Source: Cardiocondyla obscurior | Lineage: Eukaryota; Arthropoda; Insecta; Hymenoptera; Formicidae | Direction: 5' to 3' | NCBI RefSeq assembly: GCF_019399895.1 | Contig: NC_091869.1 | Span: 434,001-498,000, forward strand | DNA: 64,000 nt | Shown here: in pieces, positions 28,721-41,535 of the stretch | Layout: each line of letters begins with the position of its first letter | Position numbering within the stretch: the stretch's first letter is position 1 | Made by a program: the position numbers and the translations under genes | Notes under the pieces: model-generated | Told to the model about the DNA's origin: nothing | Databases searched by the model: none | What the model saw: only the letters and a program-made list of their open reading frames with translations

Positions 28721-28861
28721 GACCTAAAGAAGCGCGATTCCCATCTCTGCGACATGCAGGCCCTTCAGCCACTTCCGGCCCCCACCAACACCGTCAACAC
28801 CGCGCCCACCATGACTACTTCCGGTGGGCAGCCACCACTCCCGGTATCGGAGACCGTTTGA
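28721..28861 (+). CDS. Candidate coding exon, 46 residues to TGA
   Basis: After CTTGTTCCAG the frame D-L-K-K-R-D-S-H-L-C-D-M-Q ... P-L-P-V-S-E-T-V ends at TGA. Third positions are overwhelmingly G/C, a good coding sign. Read from the ATG at 28679 (good Kozak context, A at -3 and G at +4) the same frame gives a 60-residue peptide starting M-E-K-I-Q-T-C-P-K-C, with C-x2-C and H-x-C that could bind zinc. So this is either a phase-0 terminal exon or a small ORF in a first exon. A second frame across the same bases is also open; see findings. Confidence 0.4.
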   Translation, partial: DLKKRDSHLCDMQALQPLPAPTNTVNTAPTMTTSGGQPPLPVSETV

Positions 28862-29021
28862 ATTACGACGATCACGAGTACCGATCACGATCGTCCGTGT
28901 GCGCGATGCGCTACAGCCACGCATTACCACACCACCACTCACCTATAAACTCACCGCCGTCCTCCTCCACACCTGTGCTCGCTGAACCCGATGAACGAAC
29001 CACGGCTGGCTATGGTCGAAG

Positions 29022-29158
29022 CAACGGTGAGCCATCATCATTCACGAATCTTTAAAGGGCGCAGCGCGGACCACCGGAAGTAGTCGTCGTGGATCTTGTT
29101 AGCTCGTGCTGCGCGAATTTTTCGGTTGTTCCGCTTGCACAGTTCGGAAATCCCGTAA
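29022..29158 (+). other. Two plus-strand donor-like sites downstream of the 28.7-kb exon
   Basis: CAACG|GTGAGC near 29021 and AAATCCC|GTAAGTG near 29152 both fit the donor consensus. They suggest that 28.68-29.15 kb is an exon block of a plus-strand transcript rather than only a terminal exon. Confidence 0.25.
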
Positions 29159-32100
29159 GTGACAGTAAAAATATCACGCGTATATGATCCTTTCTTTTTT
29201 CTTTTTTTTTATCCAGGGCTTATTTATTATTTTTAATATTTTTGTGTAGTGTTTATCGTGATATGGTCTCGTAGATTTAGTTGAAGTCTTTACTCGGTTA
29301 ATTGTACTGATCATATCATAGACGAGTATGAATTTTTTAAATATTTTTGCACGTAGATATATATATATATTAGATATAATAGTAAGAAAGATAAATTTAA
29401 TTGTTACTGATATCATAGATGTTCATTTATAATTGCTCAAAAGTTGTTGAGTTTCGAGTTTATAGAGGAAAGCTTTTTTTTAATAGTTTTTTTTTTATTT
29501 AAAGTTAATGTTTCGTTTTTGCTCTACATGTGTTTACGGGGCTTCGGAAATTGAAATTAATCCGTTTCAAAAAATGTACCTACGGTTTTGACAATATTTG
29601 CTAGTATCATTGTGATTGCAAGTGTATCGTTGAGTTTCACTCGCCATTTGTTTTGCTTACAAAATCTCTACGCATTTACTTCCGGCGATTCACACTACTT
29701 CCCGAATATTAATCTATAGTACAGAAAACTTGAGCTTGGCTAATTCAGAAATAATAACTAAAGTTTTATAAAATTATTTTAATATTGCAGTTAAGATTAA
29801 GAAATTAACTATCATTGAAAAAGAAAAAAATAAATAAAAAATTAATAATTTGGTTGTGTTGGGTCAAAAAATTTTTTTAACTTTGCATAAAGATTACTTA
29901 TTTTTAACGTTCTTAAAAATATTATGCTTTTTCTTTTTTAAATTAAAATCACATTATAATATCAAAGAGCAAATCAGTCAAATCGTTCGGAGACGATTTG
30001 ACGATTGGTGCTGGTCGAGAAGAAAGGTGATTTATGATCGGTCAGCGGGAGTAAGACATTTTTCCGAGATTACGTTCGCTTCGTTTACCACCTTGAAATA
30101 CGGCATGAAGCCGAGAGCGGCTGTTCGCGGCCCAGGGCCTCCGGATGAGTCCTGAGTGCAGGCAATTTTTCCGGATTTGCGTCGGCTTTCCCTGACGCGA
30201 CCTAGTTTTGCCGCGGAGGCTTGCTGAATCGAGCCGCGACAAGGCAATTTTTTTTCGGCGAACCGCGGACGAATTCTTAGTGATACGCATCCTATAAGCG
30301 AATTGGATAATTGAGAAAGTTTACGTGCTCGGAATTCGAAAAAGTTGGAATATATATACGTGAATTTTGTGTATGTGCGCGTACATTCTTCTCACGTAGG
30401 TCACTAATTTCATTTCAAGAAATATAAATGTACCTCATTTCTTCACATTACACACAGCAGATTTCTCGGTGGAATGAAGTCGACTTGTCTTCGGCAAAAA
30501 CTGCCGCATTACTATTTCAAGGATGGCTATTTATTTTCTTTTTTTTTTTTGGTAATACAGATAATTAATATTTTATCGCAGTCAGTACCTTCTTATCGAT
30601 CGCATTATAATATTTATTAGAAATTTTATTTTTAATGTGAGAGATTTGCACAACAGTTATTCAACGGTATATTGCAATGCAAAGTGTCAGTCTTTGATGT
30701 TGTCTCGAAATTTGCGCGATCGGCGCGGCTATGAACTTTTCGCGCCTTTTAATTCCAGTAATAAAAAAACGAGCCGTTTGCATCGATGCCACGCGATGGA
30801 GATCCCGTCATCAGGTTCAACGGCAGGTTCCGATCCGCGATTTCACGAGCGGATTCATTCGCTTCCCCGAGAGGACGGGACGATCGTTCGTTATTCGGCG
30901 GAATCTACGAGAGTATCTGGGAGGATCTACGCGATGCGAATCGATTGCTATCGAAGCGCGAGGACCGATGCGCAATTCCTTCTCGCAGTAGATCCCCGTT
31001 AAAACCAGCAACCGATTTCGCAGATTTCCGTTTGACGGTGAAACGTCACGTGTTCTCGTTACAGCCGCAATACCTGTTTGCGTGCCGGATGAATTTCTTT
31101 AGGAAGAGGAAAGCGATCGGGCCCTTCCTGCGGAAATTTATTCGCGACGTCGTGACAATTAAATGAGTTAATTGATTAAATTGCGATGGCGACGAGTTCG
31201 CAAAGTGGGTGACCCAGGTGTGGCTGAGCGATTGCGATTAGGGTCACGCAATTATACGGGATTTGTCCGTGCGGGATCGAGTCCTTAGGGGGGATTCGCA
31301 ACATATTACTTCGCGTCAGGCCGTCCCTTAAATAATGCTCTTTTTCACCCTTCAAGAAATAAAGGAAACGTATTATTCTTTACGATTGCTCGCGCATACC
31401 TAGAGAACGAGCATAAAGGGATCGCATAGAAAGATTTTTGCGGTATACATTTTGTAAATTACACTGTCAGAAGCTTTTACATAAATTTTTGACAAAGCAC
31501 CGCTATGCATTTGACATGTTAATCAAGCTATGATAACAAACCTTTGAAGACAATACGAAATCAGAAAGGGACGTAACATATCAAAAATATAAAAATGAGA
31601 TAATTGTAGGTGGAGAATATTAATTAATTTAAAATTGATAAAATTATTGTGTTTTATTAAGACCGTTGCTTTTGAATAATCACTGAATGAAGTTACAAAA
31701 GAGGTTAATGAAAACGATTAAAACAAACATCGAAGAAGAAAAGTTGGCACGAGAAAGTTTATCACTTTGACAGATACAATTAATTTTATTTATTCCCTTT
31801 TTTATAACGTCATCAGTACATGTATTTCCAAGATACATTGTAATATTTTACTTTTAACTTTAATTTTTACGAACTGTTAACATATGTACAAGTTTATATA
31901 TATTTTTTTTCTTTTTCTTAAATTTTTTCTCTTTTCTTTTGAGATTTATTAAGCGATCGTATTTTGTAATAAAATAATTTTTAAGAAATTAAATATGTAT
32001 AATTTATTTTGGGATTTCTCTTTATATTGAAATACTTTCTCAATCAGTGGATCAATGTATGTTATCAATTTAACACAATTCTCGTGACACATTTGCTTGT

Positions 32101-35100
32101 ACTGGGAATAACATTGAAGCAAACATTATTTATAAGACGGTTTGACGCGACGGTCAAAATGCGATTACGTGAAAGAATGTAATATTGGAGGGACCTACGT
32201 ACCTTTGTACTCTAACTTAAGATGATGCCCTCGTTCTTTCAAAGCTTCGTGGCCGACTTTAGTCGAACGCGAGGACTCTTAGGTAATTAAATCAAGATAT
32301 TGTTCGATCGTTTATTACAGCGTTTTTGTTATCGTTGCTCGGCTATGGCGATCGATCGTCCGCTTTTTTTTTCTCCCCCCGTTCGCGAAAGATATTTTCC
32401 CTGAGTGCTTTATCAAAGAACTTTATCAGGAATAAGTACTTTGTATTTACTATATCATTTCACTTTGAGATTGCGACTTTTAAGAGTATCCTATAATACT
32501 TTAAATTATGATAGCAATATCGGAGTTGTCTTTCAAATATTATAAATAACTTCATTGAAAGAAAGCTCCGGCAACTTTAATGTAAATAGAGAGTGTACAG
32601 TATCGGGAATATTTATACATATATATTTCTATATTTATTATATTGATTTACTTTTATTCATAAAATTACTGTCTATGAGATATTTTGTGATTAATTTTGC
32701 AAATCCTTTAAAGTACTTTAAGAAAACGTAACGTAGTATTTACAGCACAATATTATTAATAAATTAAACATATGTATATCGTAATTATTAAAACTTTTTA
32801 TATTAAATAAAACGTCAAATCGTATAAAGTAAATTGTATGATTATGTTACGCCGCGGACGATTGATTGGTATAGTCAAATTTATCGGAAAAAAAAAGAAA
32901 AATTACGAAAAAGCTATGGCTGGGTGAGCAACGGAATTTGTTTAACAATCACACGGCGCAATGTATATATTTGTGAAATTCAGCAAGGGAATGGGAGACG
33001 ATTGCACAGTCTGTTGTCTGTAATAAAACTTTGTAACTAATGGCACGATTTGCCGTTGAACAAAAGATTTTAACGGGAGAATAATATAAATATGTATAGA
33101 AAAATTATATTATATAGCAAACAAACAAGAATATGAAAAAGGCGAAATATAATATATATATATATAAATATATATATTGTACATACACGCACGTGAAGAG
33201 TGCACTCAAGTTACAACACACACTTACACACATTAAAAAAAAAAAAAACGGACATCCATTTGCAGCACTCTCGCGTCGCGCAATAAAATAAATTCTAAAT
33301 CGTTCCGTATTAGAATGCGTGCCTGAGTGCGTGAGAAGCCAAGCAAAAGAATAAAGAAAAAAGAATAAATATATGTATAGATAATATAAATAGTTATACA
33401 AATGAAGTGATTGATTATGCGTTCGGTCTCTCTCGTTTTGTCTGGAGAGTAACGGTAACATTTGAAACGACGTCGAAAGAGTTGCGGTAATTTAATCGAA
33501 GGACACAAAAAAAAAAGAAAAAAATAGGGAAGTCGCGAAAGTGAGATATCGCAAGAATTGTCGCGTGGGTTTTCAAGATTAGCTGTTAATAGTTAACTTC
33601 ATCCGTCACGGACGATCGCGTGCACGCGCTTGAACGTACTTCTCGCCTGCATTTTTATCAATAGTTGATTTGTCTATGGGGAGGTCGTGTGCTATTCCCG
33701 TGGGTGTGCCAAAAACTTATGAATTAATAAAGTTACTTTAACTTTTAAAACACCGAATAACCGTCCTTTACAGCATTATACACACAGATTATTTAAATTT
33801 CGTTTGGCTTTGAATTTAAAATAAAATTTTGATAACGACAAAGGGTTGTTACGACGTATTTATTTTATTCACGACGATAAATATTAATGGAATGTGCTAA
33901 CGAATAATTTTATCGTCGGATGTTACGTGCGTTCGTTTATTTTAAGCCGTTTTAATGCAATCTTATGAAAGAAGAAAACGAATTTACGTTTCGAAAATTA
34001 ATTGATGTTATACATCGTCGTAATTTTAATCTATTAAGCAATCGATTTGATGTGCCTGAGACGAACTTCCGCATAAATCGATGCCGGGAGAACATTAAAT
34101 TACTGCGATTAATTTAATTATCATGCTGACGTAGTTTGGATATCGGAGAAATTGACGACGCGGCGCGTCGCGACGCAGTTGATCGTCCTGTGAGTTAGCC
34201 CGTAATCGATAAATAAATCGTAAATAAGTTAAGCATGCAATTAAGAATTTTAAAAAAGTAAAAAGAAAAAAAAATTGAATAGAGACTTTTCGTTGATGTT
34301 GTGACTCGTAGTGCGTGTGTGTTTGTGCATGTGTATATGCGTATGGTCAGAACTAGCACGCCGAAATATATAAAATTTCGTGAATTTCGAGAATTTCGCA
34401 ATTACGGGTTTTCTAAAAGTAATAATTAAATTTATTTTTTCTTCTTCTTTCTTTTCATTTAACCAGAATTCCAGAATTGTTTCGTCTCAGTCGAAAGAGA
34501 ACTTTCCGTTCTCTATTTTCCTTTAATTTTCAAAGTACTGTTTCCGCTTATACAAGCCTTAAATAAAATACAGTTGTCTCTTGATAAAACTTTGAGGTAA
34601 AATCTACTTTTCCAATTTTTACGCAAATACACTTTCGTACTTTTGCACACACAGATATTTCATGGGGGAACCTAACACTTCGAATCTGGCTGTATTCACT
34701 TCTCTTTAAAACCGAGGCAGGACAAAAAGATAATTTTATTTCCACTACGAAGCTGAAAAATATTCTATAAATTCGCGACATTATATTATCGGCACGTAAT
34801 GAGAAGTAAAGTGCGAATGAGCAGAGAGTAGTATGACTACGATAACGATGTACGGTGTAAACGGTAAGAACAAGTGCGGAGGAAGCAGGATTATTAAGAA
34901 AAATCAACGCGAGGAATAAGCCGAAAAAAGAAAGAAAAGAAAAATTATGATAAATGAGTCTTTCAATTTACTACTGTACTGCCAATGTTTTCCGAAACGA
35001 CGTAATAACTTTAAGAATGTTAGGACGATGAACGAGAATGCGCTTTAGTCGGGGACTTTTCCTATCATTTCCTTTCTCCGCTTCGTACTCTCGCGATCAT

Positions 35101-36086
35101 CATCGTGAGAGAAATTACCTAGAAACCTTTCGATTTGTGTCCTTAAAGGTAGAGAACGCCGGAGGATACGAGGTATATAAGGAATTTGTGTCACTCAGCG
35201 GGAAGTGTCTCAATAAATATGCAAATTTTCGGTACTGTGAATACGCCAGTGCCGCGTCTGCAAACGTTAATTAAAAAAGAGAACACGGAAACATGATATT
35301 CTCTAGTTGAATTTTCACTGAAATATACTACGTTTATACAAAGTGTGTACTTTTTCTCTCGATATCGTTTCACTCAAAGAAAAACGGAAAAGCGGAATTT
35401 ATGAAATGTTAATATTTTTTTTTCTTTTTTTTTTCTTTTTAATAGGGTTTGAAAGTCTGACTTTAATTACACTAAAACTCTATTTACCGCTGAGCGACAT
35501 CAACTTCGAGTAGTTAAAGCTACGTCTTTTTTGCATGATCAGTATTATAAATGTCAGTTTGTGATTGGTGTGAGCATTCTATTTACAATACGGTCCTTAC
35601 AAGATCGATGATATAATTAATCTATTAACGTCAAACTTTCCGGAGGAAGCGGAGGCTTTTTCTTTGCTTTTGCTTAATAACAAGAAATAAACTTATGTAA
35701 AAACTTATGCGCAGAAATTAAAAAAAAAAAGAAAAATACAAAAAAAAAAACAAAAAAGAACAAATAAGGATAAAATATATCATAAATGTTTCATAGCAAT
35801 GATATTACTGATAACACGATTGATAAAAAAGCAATTTAAAGAATCGCTATAAAGTACGTCCCCGATTTTTGAGACAATTGTGATGTAATTGCTGATTGTA
35901 CGAGAAGCGTTTGATGCAAAATTCTTGCGACATTCCGCAACTTTATAAAATAAAAGAAAAAAGAAACAGGCGAACGTCGCGATATTCGAAAATAACAGCA
36001 ACCAAGTTGCAAAGATCTGATCGTACCTAGACATTGATTCTTCATCGTACAAATGTGCAGTTCTATTTGTTTTCTTTCTTAAGCAG
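29159..36086. other. Intron-like or intergenic stretch
   Basis: AT-rich except a GC-richer island at about 30.0-31.3 kb, where several frames on both strands are open together for lack of stop codons. No domain is recognised. TA repeats near 33150. Confidence 0.45.
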
Positions 36087-36194
36087 GACGCCGTCCATGG
36101 ACTCATCGAGCGTTGGCAAGTGCCGATAATTGCGTTGACGATTACCAAGCGGTCGAAGAGCCAAATGAATGGAGTTGTTATGTATTGTCTTTGA
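36087..36194 (+). CDS. Candidate terminal exon, 35 residues to TGA
   Basis: One of the best acceptors on the plus strand (a pyrimidine-rich run ending TTTCTTTCTTAAGCAG) leads straight into the open frame D-A-V-H-G-L-I-E-R-W-Q-V-P-I-I-A-L-T-I-T, ending TGA at 36192-36194. Like the exons at 5490 and 28721 it starts GAC in phase 0. A minus-strand frame of 144 codons overlaps it and looks like a shadow. Not recognised. Confidence 0.35.
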   Translation, partial: DAVHGLIERWQVPIIALTITKRSKSQMNGVVMYCL

Positions 36195-38660
36195 ATATTC
36201 TTACGTGACTTCATATTTGATTAACTTTTTAAATAAACGAAAAATTCTGATCCAACTTAATACTGTACGTGAAAAATGTCTATGTGTGATAAAAATACTA
36301 AATTATTTATTCGCTAAACGAAATACACGCAGTGAAAAAAATATAACTCTATTTTTTATTTGAAAAAGAAAAATATCTTTGTTATATTTGCAATTAAACT
36401 TTTACGAAAATAAAATCGCGTAATGGCTGCAGTGTTCTAAGTTTAAAACACACGTCTAATTATTTTACTGTACATAAAAATAATTTATATGATTGTTGCT
36501 TTACAAATTATTTGTATTATAGTGGAAAATTTTACGAGTGAATTTTTGCTGAAATATATGCAACGTGACTCCTTCATTCACTTAGCTCTTCGATTATTAG
36601 ACTGCACACACATTGTGTATGTAAAGATGAGAAGGTCTACATATATATAAGCATGTTTTTACATAAATATAGATTCACTCATACGTGCGTGCGAGACAGC
36701 AAAGTTCGCACGGTGAAATGCATATATTCCTAGATCAGACTAATTAAAATGAGAAGATTATGACTCTTCGAGACGCGACATGACTGGCGACGAATAAATG
36801 GGCGCGTTGCGTTTCCACGGGATGCCTCGCTACTATTAAAAGTTATTTTAACGCCAAGTTTGGAGTTAATTAAAAAAAAAATTAATTTTTATCTTTAATA
36901 CGAGTTTCCATTCTCCAGAATTTAATTTAAAAAAATAATTTAAATAAAATATTAAACAGATTAAGTAACTTTAGAAACAAAAGTTTCAACGAATGACAGA
37001 TTTTCTTTAAATTGATTGAATTTTTAATTAAAACATTAATAATGTTTAGGTGATATTCCGTACATATTTTTAACCCGTTTTTGAATTGCCGGCAACTACG
37101 AAGTCAACTGATATTTTCGTAGAATTTATAAAGTTGTCGAATGAGAGATTATAAATTTAAGAAAAGTTATTCTTGTTTCTGTGGTGCTAAAAAAGAAAAA
37201 AAAATGTATAAATTGTAACAACTAATATTTTCGTTTAAATTATGGGAAGCTGGCTTCCCACGGTCCATAAAGAGTCGATGAGGTTAATCGCATTGAGCGA
37301 CAAATTTAATGAAACAATAAAAAGGCTACGTTGTTGACAAAATTCAATTTTACAAATTATTTTGGTGTGAAGTCGATAAAAAAATTTTTCTTTTTCCTAT
37401 TATCACTCCTACGTGTAACTCATTACGACTTTGTATTATATTCTTATCACATTATTATAATTAATGTAAATGTTGTGAAGTGTTATAGTAACGCAATCAG
37501 CATTCGAAGCGTTTAACATCGATTAGGAGCAGATGAGGTATTGATCCTTTGCGTTCCTAAGCGAGAATTGAAATTACAACGTAGGCATTCGATCTGAATC
37601 TATTTTTAGCAATTATATATTTAATTTTTACCTTCTTCAAATTTTTTTTTCTTTTTTTTTATGACTACAAACGCAATAATTATTATCCGATTTGAGAAAT
37701 GCATCGCGTGGCTAGGCCGTCGATATCACAATATGAATAAACGACAATTGAGAATAATTCGGAGCATTCGAATAACGTTTACGTTGAACATTCGAATATA
37801 TCAACTGCTGCGTGTGTTTTAAGCATCTTATCAATAATTTATAAATTATTATTAATATTATCATAGATTACTATTAATTGTTAACAATATGTAAATATGT
37901 ATGTGTAACGTTTAAAGGTAAGTTTTGTATTGTAGCACAGGTGAAGTTAGTTTCTATAAATGGAACATACGGTCATGCTAGAATCACAACCATCGTAAGA
38001 CCTGTCTTCATTTCATTAAAGGATTAATTTTGTCAACAACTTCGAAAGGATTTGTAACGCATGTTGTTCGCGCGACATTCAGGTGTGCTAGCGTTATTGC
38101 AAAACTTATCGCGTATTCGAACAACGACGGCCTGGCGGAACGTCGATATGCCCGACGATATTTTTAATTAAACCGTTTGGGAAATTGCGATACCCTGATT
38201 GCCGACGATTGTAAATTAGAGACGAAGACGTTTTAGCCAAAGGTACTGTCCATCTTCGGTAGCTTTCACGCCTTACTCAAAGAGAAAATAAAATCTAAAA
38301 TTCATACTTCCAACTGAATGATATTTTTTTCTCTCAACTCTACTCACCCGTTCGCGCGAACGTAAATTCTTATCCCACCAGCACGAGTCATAAAATCTTC
38401 CTTACACTTAATTCTATGAGCATGAATTAGGAAACAAATAAACGAAAACGCGTAAAAGATAATTGGAACGATAAACTATGAAACTCAGAACTGCCGCCGC
38501 AATTTATTGCCGCTATATTCTTTGATACCCGAGATTTACTTGTCGGGTATCATGTTACTAGTGATTAAACATCGTTTCAGTATTATTCCATAAATAGGAA
38601 AATTAGTAAAATAAATGAGAAGATGAAAAGATAATACTAAAAGGAATTAAAGAAAAGAAC

Positions 38661-38666
<6 letters not shown>

Positions 38667-38743
<77 letters not shown>
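38667..38743. repeat. AG dinucleotide microsatellite, 77 bp
   Basis: Uninterrupted AG repeat of about 38 units, flanked by less pure AG-rich sequence. The longest microsatellite in the window. Confidence 0.98.
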
Positions 38744-38746
<3 letters not shown>

Positions 38747-41412
38747 AAAGAGAGAAAGTTAGTTATTGTTTATAAAGCCAGTTTATTGCCAACGCTGCAT
38801 TCGCTGCATAGTGAAAAGTAAATACTCTAGCGGTCTTTGCGCAAGATTTTACGACATGATGAACGAGAGATCTTGCTTTTGCATAATACCATAAATTGCA
38901 AGGATCAAAGATTAACGATAAACCACTGGGTAATTACGAGAATTTATGGAAATAAAGATTTATATTGCCGTTTATTGTCAATGATTACTACCAATAAAAG
39001 GATATAAATAATTTTGAGAAATATGAGGAAAGAGTAATGATTTTGGTGGTTTTAAATTTTGTTTTTAAGATTAAAGGTTATATTAAAAGATAATTAGATG
39101 ATCGATAAAGGCATGAAACAAAAGAAAAAAGGAGAGAGCAAGAGATAAACTATAACTGTGATATTCACTGTTCGACTTTATCATCTCCAGAGAGCGATAT
39201 TATATTTCCAGCAATTAAAACTGTTTGCCATTAGCTCCGGTTTACGTTCGAGGATTATAAACAGCAGAGAACTTTATGCATCGGGTTTTGATCTTCATTA
39301 TTTATGGGCGGTATTGTTGTTTTAAGAACGCGATATAACGGCGTTCTGTACGAGCTCGAAATTTGTATTTATTCTACGCAACTAATTGCTTTTCTGGCCT
39401 ACTTAATGCACGTTTTTAATGGAAAGCAATTTGTACAAATATATCAAATATTCAGAACCTACCATATTTTTGTTTAATCGAAAAAGCACTGAAAGCCGAG
39501 TAGAATTTTATGTAAAAAAATATATATTTTTGAATTTTGAGAAATTATGTAAAAATCCGTCACATTTGTTACCTTCAAATTGAGCAAGTAATACGACTCA
39601 ACGCACCGATGGTCACAGTCCACGGGAGACGTCTGTAGGACGTCCACATGATAAATCATACATATTTTTAATTAATTAAAATTAAGACAATTAAGAAAAA
39701 ATACGGTAAAATAAAAATAAAATACAGCAAATGAAAAGAAATACCTATTTTTAACTCTTTGACGGTAAGAATTTAGAAAAATAAATTTTTCGAACAATTT
39801 AATTTTTTACAAAAAAAAAAAAAATAATTTTAAGTTCAAAGAGCATGCTCTAAAAAGGATAAACTTATAATAGTTTATTGTACCAACTTCTGCAATTTGG
39901 AGTTTTGAACGTAATAAGCAGTTCTTTAAGCCATTCATTATAAAGTTTTAATATTACTATACACACGCAATATGTTACATCGATGCATTATTTACTCAAT
40001 ATCGCTAAGTGAACGTTAATTAAATATGAAACAGTTAAATATGCTCGTGTATCCGAGTATATTTATATAAATCAGTTATATTTTATATTGTTCGTAATAT
40101 TGAATATTTAAATTGATAATAAAAGCAGATTAAAATAATTTTTTTTAAAACCATGCAAATTATATAAATCTTATTAAGTTGCAAGATTATTTACGCAATC
40201 TTGAGCACATAAGACTTTAAAATATTTCGAAAATTCTTATTATTATAGATACCGGTTATTACAGTAATTGGCAATGTGATACTTATTTAAAGAAAAATAC
40301 TTAATTAAATCTGTAACCGTGCTATTAAATGTAACATTTATCGTTTTCTTTTTATTTCCTGTTTGTTATTTAATGCTACGTAAAGTTATGAGGGAAGGTA
40401 TTTAATTCGATTAATTATTTAAATTAATATTTATACAGAACGTAATAATACAGTAGTTTAAAAGAATAATTTATATGTTTATAGTAATTTTTTATTTTTG
40501 TCTACATTTGCCACTTTTGAAAACTATTTTGTCTATTTAGATTATATTATGGGTGACTGGCAATTTGCGCTAAGTATAATAATTGTTTAGCCGCTTCTTA
40601 GAATCCTCCCACGTTATCTCAAATCCATTAACGATCGGTACGACGCTCGTTAACTGCGCTGGCGACAGAAAGTCGATAGTTAATTACGCAAATGAAGGGA
40701 TCTCGTTAACAGCCACGGCGAACACGATTGCGATAGATCGTTAAGTAACGTGCCCGCCGATTCGATCGTCATTGAAAGTGCATAGATCAGTGGCTACATG
40801 CGAATCCACGATGCACCCCTCACTAAATCTCGGATGCAATCGCATTAGATTGCGTTTGGCTTTTAAATCGGGTAATAACTTTCATCCTTTTATCTACAAC
40901 GGCTCCACAAACGCTTATGAAATGGCTGTCAAGAGCGAAATGCAATCCGATGTAATATCGAAATGGAATTTACACTCGCTGCTAATTGGATTTTGCGATG
41001 AGCTTATCAATTATTATTACCTTTTTTTTTAAATTAATTATCACCTGTTAAATTATAACTAAATTTTTTATTTTTAAAGCCCCCATCAATTATAAATTTG
41101 TTATTAGTATATATATTTTTTATTGTGGGATCAATTTTTTTTGCAACGCATATAATATCACGTAAAATTTGTATTTCGAAAGTCAGACTTGGTCTTTATA
41201 TTTTCTAAAAATGAAAAGCAATAGCTTGCTTTGGCTAATTAAATTTATTTGACAAAATTTAAAGTAGACCGATTTAATTTGTAATAATTGAACGTTAATT
41301 TGACGTTACATGCGTAATCGGCTGATAAGCAATAAGCAATTGTATTAGCTATAACGGATAATTGAATGTGGCACGCTTGTGACACGTGTCGCACGCAGGT
41401 GATGAGCCGTAG

Positions 41413-41535
41413 GAAATTATTGTCGGCGTTCCCGCGGAAGCGGCAGATCCGAAGAAGGGCAACGTCAAACCGGGAATGCGCTTCGAAGATGAAGAGCCGG
41501 TCGTGAATGGAATATTTCGGGTCGCGGCACAGTGA
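41413..41535 (+). other. Stop-bounded coding-like frame, 40 residues
   Basis: Between TAG (41410-41412) and TGA (41533-41535) the frame reads E-I-I-V-G-V-P-A-E-A-A-D-P-K-K-G-N-V-K-P, rich in charged residues with sensible codon use. It has no good acceptor and opens without an early ATG. It may be a decayed exon, a retrogene fragment or chance. The minus strand over the same bases is also open (71 codons). Confidence 0.2.

Noticed and set aside
30637..31166. Three overlapping plus-strand frames up to 126 codons
   Set aside because: Several frames on both strands are open together in a GC-richer, stop-poor island; none shows a domain or clear splice context.
35780..36214. 144-codon minus-strand frame with a Phe/Leu-rich segment
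   Set aside because: The hydrophobic run is low-complexity AT-derived sequence, and the plus strand in the same place has better exon signals.
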